A stretch of 35,622 nt of DNA, taken from the NCBI GenBank assembly GCA_030635365.1, contig DAOVYZ010000001.1, positions 1 to 35,622 of the forward strand, read 5' to 3'. Positions 1 through 6,755 of this stretch are shown piece by piece. The position numbers and the translations under genes are program-made. The notes below the pieces were generated by a model. The model did not search any database and was not told where the DNA came from. It saw only the letters and a list, made by a program, of their open reading frames with translations. The stretch comes from Bacteroidales bacterium. GTDB taxonomy: Bacteria; Bacteroidota; Bacteroidia; Bacteroidales; UBA12077. Within the stretch, counting starts at the first letter, position 1; every line of letters starts with the position of its first letter.

Positions 1-141
1 AACAAAAGAAGGCCGGGAGGAGTATGCCCGGTTAAATGAAGAATTAGGTGAAACAAATACCCAAATCAATGAACAACGCCTAGCATTTAATGATAGTACT
101 AAGAATATAGGCAAATACAAAGATTCCTTAAAAGGTGCTGA
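1..141. repeat. Left copy of 141-bp terminal overlap
   Basis: These 141 bases are identical to the last 141 bases of the window (35482-35622). The repeat lies wholly inside the tape measure coding sequence and the frame is kept across the join. This is what a circular contig cut at an arbitrary point looks like. The length equals a common largest k-mer of short-read assemblers, which favours an assembly overlap over true terminal repeats of the virion DNA (inference). Confidence 0.95.
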
Positions 142-2476
142 AAGTGGAACTAATTCATTAAGTAAATCATTTAAAGCATTATTAGCTAATCCTGTTGTTT
201 TAATTTTGGCCTTAATTACGGGAGCCTTGGCTGCTCTTTTTGGTGCTTTCAAGAAATCTGAAAACGGGGCTAAGTTATTAGAGAAAGCAACTGCAGGATT
301 GAATGGTTTAATGATGATCTTAACAAGGGTAATGAATACTTTAGCTAAAGCCCTTACAAAAGCTTTTGAAGACCCTAAACAAGCTGTAATTGATTTATGG
401 GAGGCAATTAAAAAGAATTTGGTTAATAGGGTTGAGGGACTTATAAGACTTTTCAAAGCCCTTATAGATATAGACTTTTCAAACTTAAAAAAATCAGCAA
501 AAGAAGTTGCCAGCGCATTTGTGCAGGTTTCAACTGGTCTTGATGAAGAACAACAAAAAAAGATAGCAAAAGGTTTTGCAGATATAGCAAAAGAGGCTGC
601 TATTTTGGCTCAAAAAATGGCTGATTTGGCAGCGTCTCAAAGGGCTTTAAGGGCACAAAGCAGGATATTAGAAAAAGATATTGCTGTTTTAAATGCAGAA
701 TTTGAAATGCTTGGTGAAATTGCCGGAGATGATACCCGGAATATGGAAGAAATGAGACAGGCCGCCATTGATGCCGGGGCGGCTGCCGCTGAATTAGCAC
801 AAAAACAAGAGAAATTAGCACAAATAAGATTAAACACAATTAATCAGGAGGTTGCCGTTCGCAGGAGTGCCGGTGAAGATATACAAGATCTTTTAGATAA
901 ACAGGCTGATGCTGAAGTTGCATTAACAGAGGCCAGATCACAGGCGGCAATTGCTCAGCAAAAAATACTTATTGAACAGAGAAAAATAGAACGTGATATT
1001 TTTGAGCAAAATCTTGACATCCTTTTAGATGTTGGGGACAAAATTAAAACAGAGCAGGAAAAAGCAATTGCAAACGAAAGCTTTTCACTTGAAAAAAGAA
1101 AGCGATTATTAGAAGCCTCAAAAGTTGCATTAACGGCCAACTTTGACGAAATAAAAAAGGAATATGAATTGTACGGGGTTACAGCCGAACAAATAAATGA
1201 TGTCATTAACGCCAGCGATGCAAAACAAGCCAATGAAAAATTAAAAGCATTAGGTTTAAATGAAATTGCAATAAATAGATTGCGCGAAATCATCCTGGAA
1301 AGAAAACAAGCTGAATTAGATTTCAATGATTTATCAAAAGATTTAAGTGATGAAGAAATTGAAAGAAAAAAAGCCGCAAACGAAACAATACAAGAAATCA
1401 ATGAAGAGGCTGCTTTATCTCAAATTGAAAACGCTGAAGAGCTAAGGGATAAACTAATTGAATTTGAGGAGGCTCGTCTTCAATTATTATTAGAAGATGA
1501 AACGCTAATTGCTGAAGAAAGGCAGGCTATTATTTTAGAATCAGAAGAAAAGATTCGTGAAATAGAACAAATATTTGCAGATGAAAAAGAAGAAGACGAA
1601 GAAGACAGATTAGAAAAAAGAAAACAATTACTTGAAGGTTTCTTCTCTGATCTTATCCAAATTACCGGACGTTTCGCAGGTGATGAGATTGCTATATTTA
1701 GTAGGATAGCTGCCGGTATTGCCAAGGCTTTTGAAGATGGTAAAATCACAGCAGAAAACGCATTGGCCGGTATTTCTTTAATCTCAAATGCTGTATTTGA
1801 TAATTTATCTCAAAGAAGGGCACAAGATTTAACAGAAAACGAAGCGGCCAGACAAAAAGAATTAGAACTTGCAGAGGGTAATGCTCAGGCTCAAGATGAA
1901 ATAAATGAATTTTTTGATAAAAAGAATGCTGCCTTAAAATTAAAACAATTCAATTCAGACAAAGCAAGGGCGTTAGTAGATATTGCAATTGCTACGGCAG
2001 TGGCAGTCGTTAAAGCTTTGCCAAATATACCATTATCTATAATAGTGGGAGGCTTTGGATTAGCTCAAGGGCTAATAGTTGCATCAAAAAAGCCACCTAA
2101 ATTTGAAAAAGGTACCAGTGATATAGTAGGTATTGGAGACTCTCACGCTTCAGGAAATGATACAGATGTTTGGGGTTTTTCTGGTAACAAAAAACAGTAT
2201 TTTGGTAAAGTAGAACGTGGTGAAGCAATGCCAGTTATTCGTAAAAGTGCTGTGAATGATTATATGATAGCAAAGTTAAACGGACGTTTTAGTGGTAGAG
2301 GTCGGACTTTTCAGGATGGAACGCCAGATATTACTAACCAGGAAACACAAAACAATGAAGTTTTTGTATCTAATTTAGTTGATGCTTTTTCTAATATTCA
2401 AATTGTCGCAAAGATTGAAGACATTACCAAAGAAGCCGGGAAAAAGATTGAGATTGTTGATAATTCTAAGGTTTAA
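1..2476 (+). CDS. Tape measure protein, C-terminal part (gene continues from window end)
   Basis: This is the 3' part of a gene that begins at 35078 and crosses the artificial ends of the contig. Codons here start at position 2; there is no stop before 206, so any start near 206 is an artefact of the cut. The joined protein is 959 aa. It has long Lys/Glu/Gln-rich coiled-coil stretches, a hydrophobic segment near residues 196-216, and a second hydrophobic region near 791-829 followed by a Gly-rich tail containing PPKFEKGT and GEAMPV, a pattern common at the C-terminus of tape measure proteins. It sets tail length and is ejected at infection. At about 1.5 angstrom per helical residue the tail would be roughly 140 nm (inference). 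The stop overlaps the stop region of the convergent gene ending at 2473, with no terminator between them. Confidence 0.9.
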   Translation, partial: TKEGREEYARLNEELGETNTQINEQRLAFNDSTKNIGKYKDSLKGAESGTNSLSKSFKALLANPVVLILALITGALAALFGAFKKSENGAKLLEKATAGLNGLMMILTRVMNTLAKALTKAFEDPKQAVIDLWEAIKKNLVNRVEGLIRLFKALIDIDFSNLKKSAKEVASAFVQVSTGLDEEQQKKIAKGFADIAKEAAILAQKMADLAASQRALRAQSRILEKDIAVLNAEFEMLGEIAGDDTRNMEEMRQAAIDAGAAAAELAQKQEKLAQIRLNTINQEVAVRRSAGEDIQDLLDKQADAEVALTEARSQAAIAQQKILIEQRKIERDIFEQNLDILLDVGDKIKTEQEKAIANESFSLEKRKRLLEASKVALTANFDEIKKEYELYGVTAEQINDVINASDAKQANEKLKALGLNEIAINRLREIILERKQAELDFNDLSKDLSDEEIERKKAANETIQEINEEAALSQIENAEELRDKLIEFEEARLQLLLEDETLIAEERQAIILESEEKIREIEQIFADEKEEDEEDRLEKRKQLLEGFFSDLIQITGRFAGDEIAIFSRIAAGIAKAFEDGKITAENALAGISLISNAVFDNLSQRRAQDLTENEAARQKELELAEGNAQAQDEINEFFDKKNAALKLKQFNSDKARALVDIAIATAVAVVKALPNIPLSIIVGGFGLAQGLIVASKKPPKFEKGTSDIVGIGDSHASGNDTDVWGFSGNKKQYFGKVERGEAMPVIRKSAVNDYMIAKLNGRFSGRGRTFQDGTPDITNQETQNNEVFVSNLVDAFSNIQIVAKIEDITKEAGKKIEIVDNSKV

Positions 2477-2793
2477 TATAATTTATTATAAATTGTATTT
2501 ATCTTTTCATTAGAAAGAAATTGGTGTTTAAATGTGTGTTTTTTAAATAATTCACCAAGTATTTTTATACTATCTTTTTCACTTTTTAATGCCATTCTTA
2601 CAAAAGAATCAAATAAATTAAATGTTCTATCCAAAATGACTTTGACCTCCCTATTTGTCATTGTTTGCGTTATTTTGCTTTTATAATAATCTTCGCATTT
2701 TTTGCAAAGTATTTGATTCAGTTCTTGTATATTTTGAGGGGTAGATAATTCTGATTGTTCGCATATTTTTAATAATTCATCATCTAAAAACAT
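2473..2793 (-). CDS. Hypothetical protein, last gene of leftward operon
   Basis: A 106-aa protein I do not recognise. It is rich in Lys, Glu, Leu and Asn and looks helical, with a CxxC-like pair (CKKC) near residues 30-33. It is the distal gene of a three-gene leftward unit read from the promoter near 3270, and follows the helix-turn-helix gene by 13 nt. Its end overlaps the end of the tape measure gene by four bases in convergent orientation, so either transcript could run antisense into the other. It could be a regulator or an accessory factor; nothing in the sequence decides this. Confidence 0.65.
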   Translation of the reverse strand: MFLDDELLKICEQSELSTPQNIQELNQILCKKCEDYYKSKITQTMTNREVKVILDRTFNLFDSFVRMALKSEKDSIKILGELFKKHTFKHQFLSNEKINTIYNKLY

Positions 2794-2806
2794 AATTATT
2801 TATTTA

Positions 2807-2995
2807 TTAAACCAAATATTTCTTTCTAAACTCTTCTAAATCATCCTGTTTAATTCTATATTCAGTACGCAAACCATGTTTGACCTGAATAGCTTTGAGC
2901 TTTTCTTTTTGTTTGCCTACTCCGTTGCGTATATAGTTACGTACAGCTCCCGGACATACATATAATTTATTGGCGGCTTCTTTAACTGTCAACAT
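2807..2995 (-). CDS. Small helix-turn-helix DNA-binding protein (excisionase/MerR-like)
   Basis: A 62-aa protein opening with LTVKEAANKLYVCPGAVRNY, the pattern of the HTH_17/excisionase family (an 'xVkEaAxxLxVsxxtVrxyI' helix-turn-helix, residues 2-24), followed by a basic stretch and a wing ending in a DLEEFRKK-type helix. It should bind DNA, probably in the divergent promoter region just upstream (3270-3368), and so may switch between the leftward genes and the head cassette (inference). Excisionase proper is less likely because no integrase gene is present. It sits 6 nt from the preceding leftward gene. Confidence 0.8.
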   Translation of the reverse strand: MLTVKEAANKLYVCPGAVRNYIRNGVGKQKEKLKAIQVKHGLRTEYRIKQDDLEEFRKKYLV

Positions 2996-3001
2996 ATTAT
3001 C

Positions 3002-3265
3002 TTAATTTGTTGAATAATAAGACATTTTAATTAAATCATGAATTGTTATTTTCTTAACTCCTTTATGTTTATTATACCATTTAATATAATCATTATTCAC
3101 AACTGTCAATTTAGTATCCGACAATGGCACAACATGATATCTTTTTTTAGTCATTTTGTGCAATTTATTTGCTTTGCGCTTCATTTTCCAAAAGTTATAA
3201 TAATTCAAAAGAGAATTAATTTCAAAAATAATCGAAGCTTTAATTTTGTTAAATACGTTTTTCAT
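3002..3265 (-). CDS. Hypothetical basic protein, first gene of leftward operon
   Basis: An 87-aa Lys-rich basic protein. The N-terminal 35 residues are helical and basic. The C-terminal half (from MTKKRYHVVPL) has a short beta pattern followed by a KGVKKITIHDLIK helix and resembles small conserved proteins of Bacteroidota phages whose function I do not know. The ATG lies only 4 nt from the last base of a TAAGTTTG promoter box, so the mRNA is probably leaderless or nearly so. An internal start at the MTKK methionine cannot be excluded. An open frame on the other strand here (3038-3379) is rejected as a shadow. Confidence 0.65.
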   Translation of the reverse strand: MKNVFNKIKASIIFEINSLLNYYNFWKMKRKANKLHKMTKKRYHVVPLSDTKLTVVNNDYIKWYNKHKGVKKITIHDLIKMSYYSTN

Positions 3266-3269
3266 TCCA

Positions 3270-3302
3270 CAAACTTACGCAAAAAATACATAAAAAGCAA
3301 AA
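3270..3302 (-). promoter_or_regulatory. Leftward Bacteroidota-type promoter
   Basis: On the minus strand, TTTTG (3298-3302) is followed after 20 nt by TAAGTTTG (3270-3277), matching the Bacteroidota sigma-70 consensus TTTG / TAnnTTTG. It lies immediately before the ATG at 3265, so transcription would start at or next to the start codon. Confidence 0.7.
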
Positions 3303-3337
3303 TTTATGTAATGTACGTATTGATTTATATAATTCGC

Positions 3338-3368
3338 TTTGATATAGTTTTTATCTATATTACTTTTG
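3338..3368 (+). promoter_or_regulatory. Rightward Bacteroidota-type promoter for the head cassette
   Basis: TTTG (3338-3341) and TACTTTTG (3361-3368) are 19 nt apart, an excellent match to TTTG-N19-TAnnTTTG. The box overlaps the upstream in-frame ATG at 3366, which therefore cannot be the translation start. The promoter places the start of the protease gene at ATG 3384, with a leader of about ten A-rich bases. It faces away from the leftward promoter 60 bp upstream. Confidence 0.75.
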
Positions 3369-3383
3369 ATAAAAAATAAATTA

Positions 3384-4511
3384 ATGCCGAAACCCATTCT
3401 ATTATATACGGATATTTGGTCGCAATCTGCAAAAGATTTCACAGATCAGATATTGGAAACTCCAGAAAATGAAGCTATTGAAATATGGATGAACAGCCCC
3501 GGAGGCTCTGTTACGGCTGGATGGGCTATGATTGCAGCATTGAGCGAACATAAAAATGATGTTAATATTTCTGTAATGGGTGACGCTTCGTCAATGGCTT
3601 TTTTCATGCTACTTTTTGCTGATAATGTATTAGCTTATGATACTTCCAATTTTTTAGTTCACAGGGCATCGAGTTGGTTTGAAGATATTGCAGAAGAGTT
3701 TAAAAAGGATATTGAAAATCGTAATAAATTAATTCGTAAAAAATTAGAGGCTAGAATTGATGAAGAAAAATTTAAAAAAGTAACCGGAAAAACATTTGAT
3801 GATATTTTTGATATGGAAAATAGATTAGATGTTCGATTGACAGCTAAAGAAGCTAAAAAAATTGGCTTAGTTGACAAAGTTATAAAGCTTGATGTAAAGA
3901 AAAGAACAGAAATAGAAAGCCGTTATTTTAATGATATTGCGGCTCTAGCAACACCAAATACTAATTCAAAATCAAATAAAATGAGAATACTAAGCAAAGC
4001 GTTTGGTAAAGATGATCCGGTACTTTTGGCCACAATTGATGATTCTCAATTTGCTTATAGTAAATTAGAAAAAGGAGAATTAATTAAAGCCATTGGTGAA
4101 GGTGATCATAAGCCAATCTCTGGCACATTTGAGGCCAAAGATAAAATAATTACTGTTGTAGATAATAAAATTACAGCGGTGGAGGACATTGATAATAAGC
4201 AAATTCAGCTTGATAAACTGACCGAGCAAGTAACTGCGTTATCTGAGGCCGTTTCTAAAATTGGTGAAAAAGAACCAAAAAAAGAAGTAGCTGAAGATGA
4301 AAACCAAAAGCGGATTAATGCATTGACTAAACAAATTACTGATTTAACCGCTGTTTTGGATAAAGCAAAAATTACAAAGTCTGATCCTGATTTACCGGCG
4401 GGTGAATTTAAAGATGATATTGAGATTGAAGATGAACGCGATCTTCGTGAAAAATTGGTTGCACAACAAAACGAAAGCCATGAGGCAAAAATTAAATCAA
4501 GGGGGGCATAA
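3384..4511 (+). CDS. ClpP-type head maturation protease fused to a scaffold-like tail
   Basis: A 375-aa protein. Residues 1-165 are a ClpP/S14-like serine protease: NSPGGSV (37-43), the nucleophile Ser70 in GDASSM, His93 in LVHRAS, and Asp149 in the DVRLTAKEA...GLVD block that ends the fold. The protease trims scaffold and capsid during prohead maturation. From residue 200 on, the sequence is charged and coiled-coil-like (QLDKLTEQVTALSEAV, then KRINALTKQITDL), as expected of a scaffold. Such protease-scaffold fusions upstream of the capsid gene are common. An in-frame ATG at 3981 with an AT-rich leader could give a separate 176-aa scaffold. ATG 3384 was chosen because the promoter box covers the earlier ATG at 3366. 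Confidence 0.88.
   Translation: MPKPILLYTDIWSQSAKDFTDQILETPENEAIEIWMNSPGGSVTAGWAMIAALSEHKNDVNISVMGDASSMAFFMLLFADNVLAYDTSNFLVHRASSWFEDIAEEFKKDIENRNKLIRKKLEARIDEEKFKKVTGKTFDDIFDMENRLDVRLTAKEAKKIGLVDKVIKLDVKKRTEIESRYFNDIAALATPNTNSKSNKMRILSKAFGKDDPVLLATIDDSQFAYSKLEKGELIKAIGEGDHKPISGTFEAKDKIITVVDNKITAVEDIDNKQIQLDKLTEQVTALSEAVSKIGEKEPKKEVAEDENQKRINALTKQITDLTAVLDKAKITKSDPDLPAGEFKDDIEIEDERDLREKLVAQQNESHEAKIKSRGA
3981..4511 (+). other. Possible nested scaffold gene within the protease gene
   Basis: An in-frame ATG at 3981 is preceded by AAATCAAATAAA, which resembles the A-rich start contexts used elsewhere in this genome. It lies just after the end of the ClpP-like domain and would produce the 176-aa coiled-coil region alone, as lambda Nu3 is made from within gene C. 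This is inference from position and leader only. Confidence 0.4.
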
Positions 4512-4514
4512 AAA

Positions 4515-5465
4515 ATGGCTATAACAGTAACAAGTACGAACTATAACGGCGAATTAAATGAATTTCTATATAAAGTCATGGGTCTTGGTGCCCAGACAGC
4601 TATGAAAGGAGGTTATCATTTAATACCGGGCGTTAACATGAAAGAACAGCTTGACAAGCTGATTACCACTGAAGACCCTTTTACGGATTACACAGATGAT
4701 ACTCCGTCAACAGGTGAAAATGCCAATACTAAATCTAAACGGGAATTAAGCCCTCTTAAATTTACAGTTTGGGGCTCAATTACTCCGTCAGTTTGGTTAC
4801 CAGTTTGGAGAAGGTACAGAAGTCAAGGGACTTTAACTCAATTAAGTGCTAACCCTCAGTTTTTGGCCGATGTTTTTGATCTGGTTAAAAACTCAAGTGC
4901 CAGGCAGCTTGATAAATTATTCTGGCAAGGTGATGTCGGTGCAGGAGGTTCTTCTCCTTTACGTTTCTTTGATGGTGTCATCAAGAAAATTGAAGCTGAT
5001 AGTGACACCGATGTAACATTTGTGACTCCTGCCGGTACAATTGTAAAGGCAAATGTAGTTGCAATTTTGGAAGCTTTTTACGCTGCAATTCCTGATAAGT
5101 TTTTTGATGATCCTGATTTCAAAATTCACATGAATACAGGCGATTTTAAATTATTGCAATTCTTTAATAACGATGCGAAAAAAACAACGGTGGGTGTTCT
5201 TAATGAGACTATTCAGCGTCTTTTCTTAGAAAAAAGAATTGAGCATTTTACCAATTTACCAGCCTCCAGAATTGTTGGGGCTAAGACTTTAAGCGGTGAA
5301 AGTTCAAACTTAGTTCTTGGAATGTATGCAAGTTTAGAGGACGAAATTATGGGTATGAAGATTGAGAAAAAAGACCTTTCAAATATTACCCGTTATCGTT
5401 TTGACGGCATGGCAGATGCACAATACAGATATGGTGGGGACATCGTTTATTATAAACCAGTTTAA
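4515..5465 (+). CDS. Major capsid protein (HK97-fold)
   Basis: A 316-aa protein placed directly after the protease/scaffold gene (3-nt gap) and before small virion proteins, the usual place of the major capsid protein. It is of typical length for a processed or delta-domain-less HK97-fold capsid, with an N-terminal arm, a central run ARQLDKLFWQGDVG suggestive of the spine helix, and a C-terminal DGMADAQYRYGGDIVYYKP strand typical of the A domain end. It forms the icosahedral shell. The start is preceded by AAGGGGGG at 8-nt spacing, unlike most genes here, which fits high expression. I assign it by gene order and fold-like features rather than by a diagnostic motif. Confidence 0.85.
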   Translation: MAITVTSTNYNGELNEFLYKVMGLGAQTAMKGGYHLIPGVNMKEQLDKLITTEDPFTDYTDDTPSTGENANTKSKRELSPLKFTVWGSITPSVWLPVWRRYRSQGTLTQLSANPQFLADVFDLVKNSSARQLDKLFWQGDVGAGGSSPLRFFDGVIKKIEADSDTDVTFVTPAGTIVKANVVAILEAFYAAIPDKFFDDPDFKIHMNTGDFKLLQFFNNDAKKTTVGVLNETIQRLFLEKRIEHFTNLPASRIVGAKTLSGESSNLVLGMYASLEDEIMGMKIEKKDLSNITRYRFDGMADAQYRYGGDIVYYKPV

Positions 5466-5473
5466 TAAGGAGG
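5466..5473 (+). promoter_or_regulatory. Strong Shine-Dalgarno (TAAGGAGG)
   Basis: TAAGGAGG lies 7 nt before ATG 5481, a near-perfect Shine-Dalgarno. Such sequences are rare in Bacteroidota, whose ribosomes largely ignore them. Related purine-rich sites precede ATG 4515 (AAGGGGGG) and ATG 5843 (AAGGGAGGAG, 5827-5836). Confidence 0.8.
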
Positions 5474-5480
5474 TTTAATT

Positions 5481-5840
5481 ATGGCTTTTAGAAATCAAAA
5501 TTTTGCTTCACAGCTAATTACAGATACGGCAACGGTATATATTACATTGCTTAAAAATCTGGAAAGTATATTTGAGGGGTCTTTACAATTTACAGTAACC
5601 CCGACAAACGCAACCGGAACTTTTGATGTTGACGCTCAATTACAGGGTTCGAATAGTTCAGACTTTTCAACCGGTGTTATCAATTTAGGTTCACCCGTTG
5701 CATTAACTGACACAGTTACAAGTGTTGTTGCATTATCAGGTACTTTGCTTGCTTATGCTTATTACAGGGTTGCAATAACAGGCGCAGACACACAAACTAC
5801 TAACGTAATCGGCACGGTTACAATGAAAGGGAGGAGTTAA
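5481..5840 (+). CDS. Small beta-rich virion protein, possible capsid decoration
   Basis: A 119-aa protein rich in Thr, Ser, Val and Gly with alternating hydrophobic residues, i.e. a beta-sandwich-like composition and almost no charged helices. It lies between the major capsid gene and a tube-like gene and has the strongest ribosome binding site of the window, both pointing to an abundant virion component such as a capsid decoration protein. I see no family motif. A minor structural role is the alternative. Confidence 0.6.
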   Translation: MAFRNQNFASQLITDTATVYITLLKNLESIFEGSLQFTVTPTNATGTFDVDAQLQGSNSSDFSTGVINLGSPVALTDTVTSVVALSGTLLAYAYYRVAITGADTQTTNVIGTVTMKGRS

Positions 5841-5842
5841 AT

Positions 5843-6430
5843 ATGGCAAATTGTATAATTAGTACAGAATCGCTTTTTGATTGTGCAAATCCGCCTATCG
5901 GAGGAGTCCAAAACTTTGTCATGCTCTACAATTATACAGAGTGGAGGGCTATGGTTGACAGCGGCACAAATGTAACACGTGATGCAGATGGAACTATTAG
6001 TGGTATAACTAATGCAGTCGGTGTTCAGGCTTATCGCTTTGATATTCCTGACGAAACAGCCCTTGTATTAGGTTCACCAAACAGAGAGGTCGATGGTGGT
6101 ATTGATGGTTTTGATCATACTTGTAATATGTCGGTATTGGATACAAAACAGGCGAAGAAAAACGCTGTGAGGGCAATGACATTTGAAAAGGTTGTTGCTG
6201 TTGTATACCGAAAGAACGGCACGGGCGAAGTGTACGGAGACGAACAGGGATTAAAACCAACAACTAATACTTATAATCCAAATGATCCAAGTGTGGGTTC
6301 TGTAATACCTATTCAATTAGCAACTTCAACCAGAACAGCAGCAGAAAACAAAATGCCGGCTGATATATTCGACACTGATATTTCAACCACTAAGGCACTT
6401 GTTGAAGGTCTTAATGTTGTGGGTGTTTAA
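5843..6430 (+). CDS. Tail-tube-like virion protein
   Basis: A 195-aa protein. Residues 85-150 show the pattern of siphovirus tube-fold proteins: a helix (KQAKKNAVRAM), a strand (EKVVAVVYRKN), then GEVYGDEQGLKPTTN and a closing strand with PIQLATS. It begins with MANCI, as does the larger tube-fold protein at 24470, and the two share this helix-strand-loop layout, so they may be distant relatives. A tail tube role is the best guess, although its place inside the head cassette rather than next to the tape measure is unusual; another virion role is possible. A strong Shine-Dalgarno (AAGGGAGGAG) precedes the start, which fits a high-copy protein. Confidence 0.6.
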   Translation: MANCIISTESLFDCANPPIGGVQNFVMLYNYTEWRAMVDSGTNVTRDADGTISGITNAVGVQAYRFDIPDETALVLGSPNREVDGGIDGFDHTCNMSVLDTKQAKKNAVRAMTFEKVVAVVYRKNGTGEVYGDEQGLKPTTNTYNPNDPSVGSVIPIQLATSTRTAAENKMPADIFDTDISTTKALVEGLNVVGV

Positions 6431-6433
6431 TCT

Positions 6434-6441
6434 TAAATTTG
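6434..6441 (+). promoter_or_regulatory. Possible TAAATTTG promoter box
   Basis: TAAATTTG lies 6 nt before ATG 6448 in the short gap between genes. No good -33 TTTG is seen at the right spacing. It could give a nearly leaderless transcript for the 77-aa gene, but a chance match in AT-rich DNA is quite possible. Confidence 0.3.
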
Positions 6442-6447
6442 TAAATT

Positions 6448-6681
6448 ATGGCAAAGGGAAAAAATGGTACCACTAAAAAGGTAGATACGCAAAAAACAAC
6501 TGAAACAAAAACAGTTGAAAAAAAGTTTAAGCATAAAGTAAAAATTGATTGTGGATTTAAATCAAGAAACTATTACATAAATACTAGAAATGTTTTACTT
6601 ATTGCAGGGAAAGGAATTGATGAAGATGATTACAATTGTTTCTCAGAAGCTGCAAAAGAAAAATATTTTACAACTACTTAA
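6448..6681 (+). CDS. Small basic hypothetical protein of the head cassette
   Basis: A 77-aa protein with a Lys/Thr-rich disordered N-terminus (residues 1-28) followed by a compact segment KVKIDCGFKSRNYYINTRNV and an acidic helix. Small proteins of this kind often sit between tube or capsid and portal genes in Bacteroidota phages; the function is unknown to me. It ends 28 nt before a strong intrinsic terminator, so it closes the first head transcription unit. Confidence 0.6.
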   Translation: MAKGKNGTTKKVDTQKTTETKTVEKKFKHKVKIDCGFKSRNYYINTRNVLLIAGKGIDEDDYNCFSEAAKEKYFTTT

Positions 6682-6709
6682 TTGTTTTTTTTCAATAGCT
6701 TTATTTATT

Positions 6710-6741
6710 AGCCCGTCCGGTCAATTCGGGCGGGCTTTTTT
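6710..6741 (+). terminator. Strong intrinsic terminator
   Basis: A 10-bp GC-rich stem (6710-6719 with 6727-6736, one T-G pair, loop GTCAATT) is followed by six T residues. It separates the capsid genes from the portal gene and may raise capsid over portal expression. Confidence 0.92.
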
Positions 6742-6755
6742 AATATAAAAATATT

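Noticed and set aside
1..141. Terminal repeat as a genuine virion direct terminal repeat
   Set aside because: It lies inside an essential gene in frame, and its length equals a common maximum assembler k-mer; a circular assembly is the simpler reading, though only reads can prove it.
955..1401. Long minus-strand open frames across the tape measure gene (also 600-839 and 1480-1749)
   Set aside because: They are shadows of a strongly coding Lys/Glu-rich gene on the plus strand; Ser/Phe/Ile-rich composition is typical of antisense frames.
3038..3379. Plus-strand 113-codon frame opposite the leftward gene and over the divergent promoters
   Set aside because: It is Phe/Ile-rich, lies antisense to the 87-aa gene, and covers both promoter elements; the leftward operon explains this DNA better.
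3366..3383. Upstream in-frame ATG for the protease gene
   Set aside because: It lies inside the -7 box TACTTTTG, so it would not be in the mRNA; ATG 3384 has an A-rich leader and begins at the conserved region.
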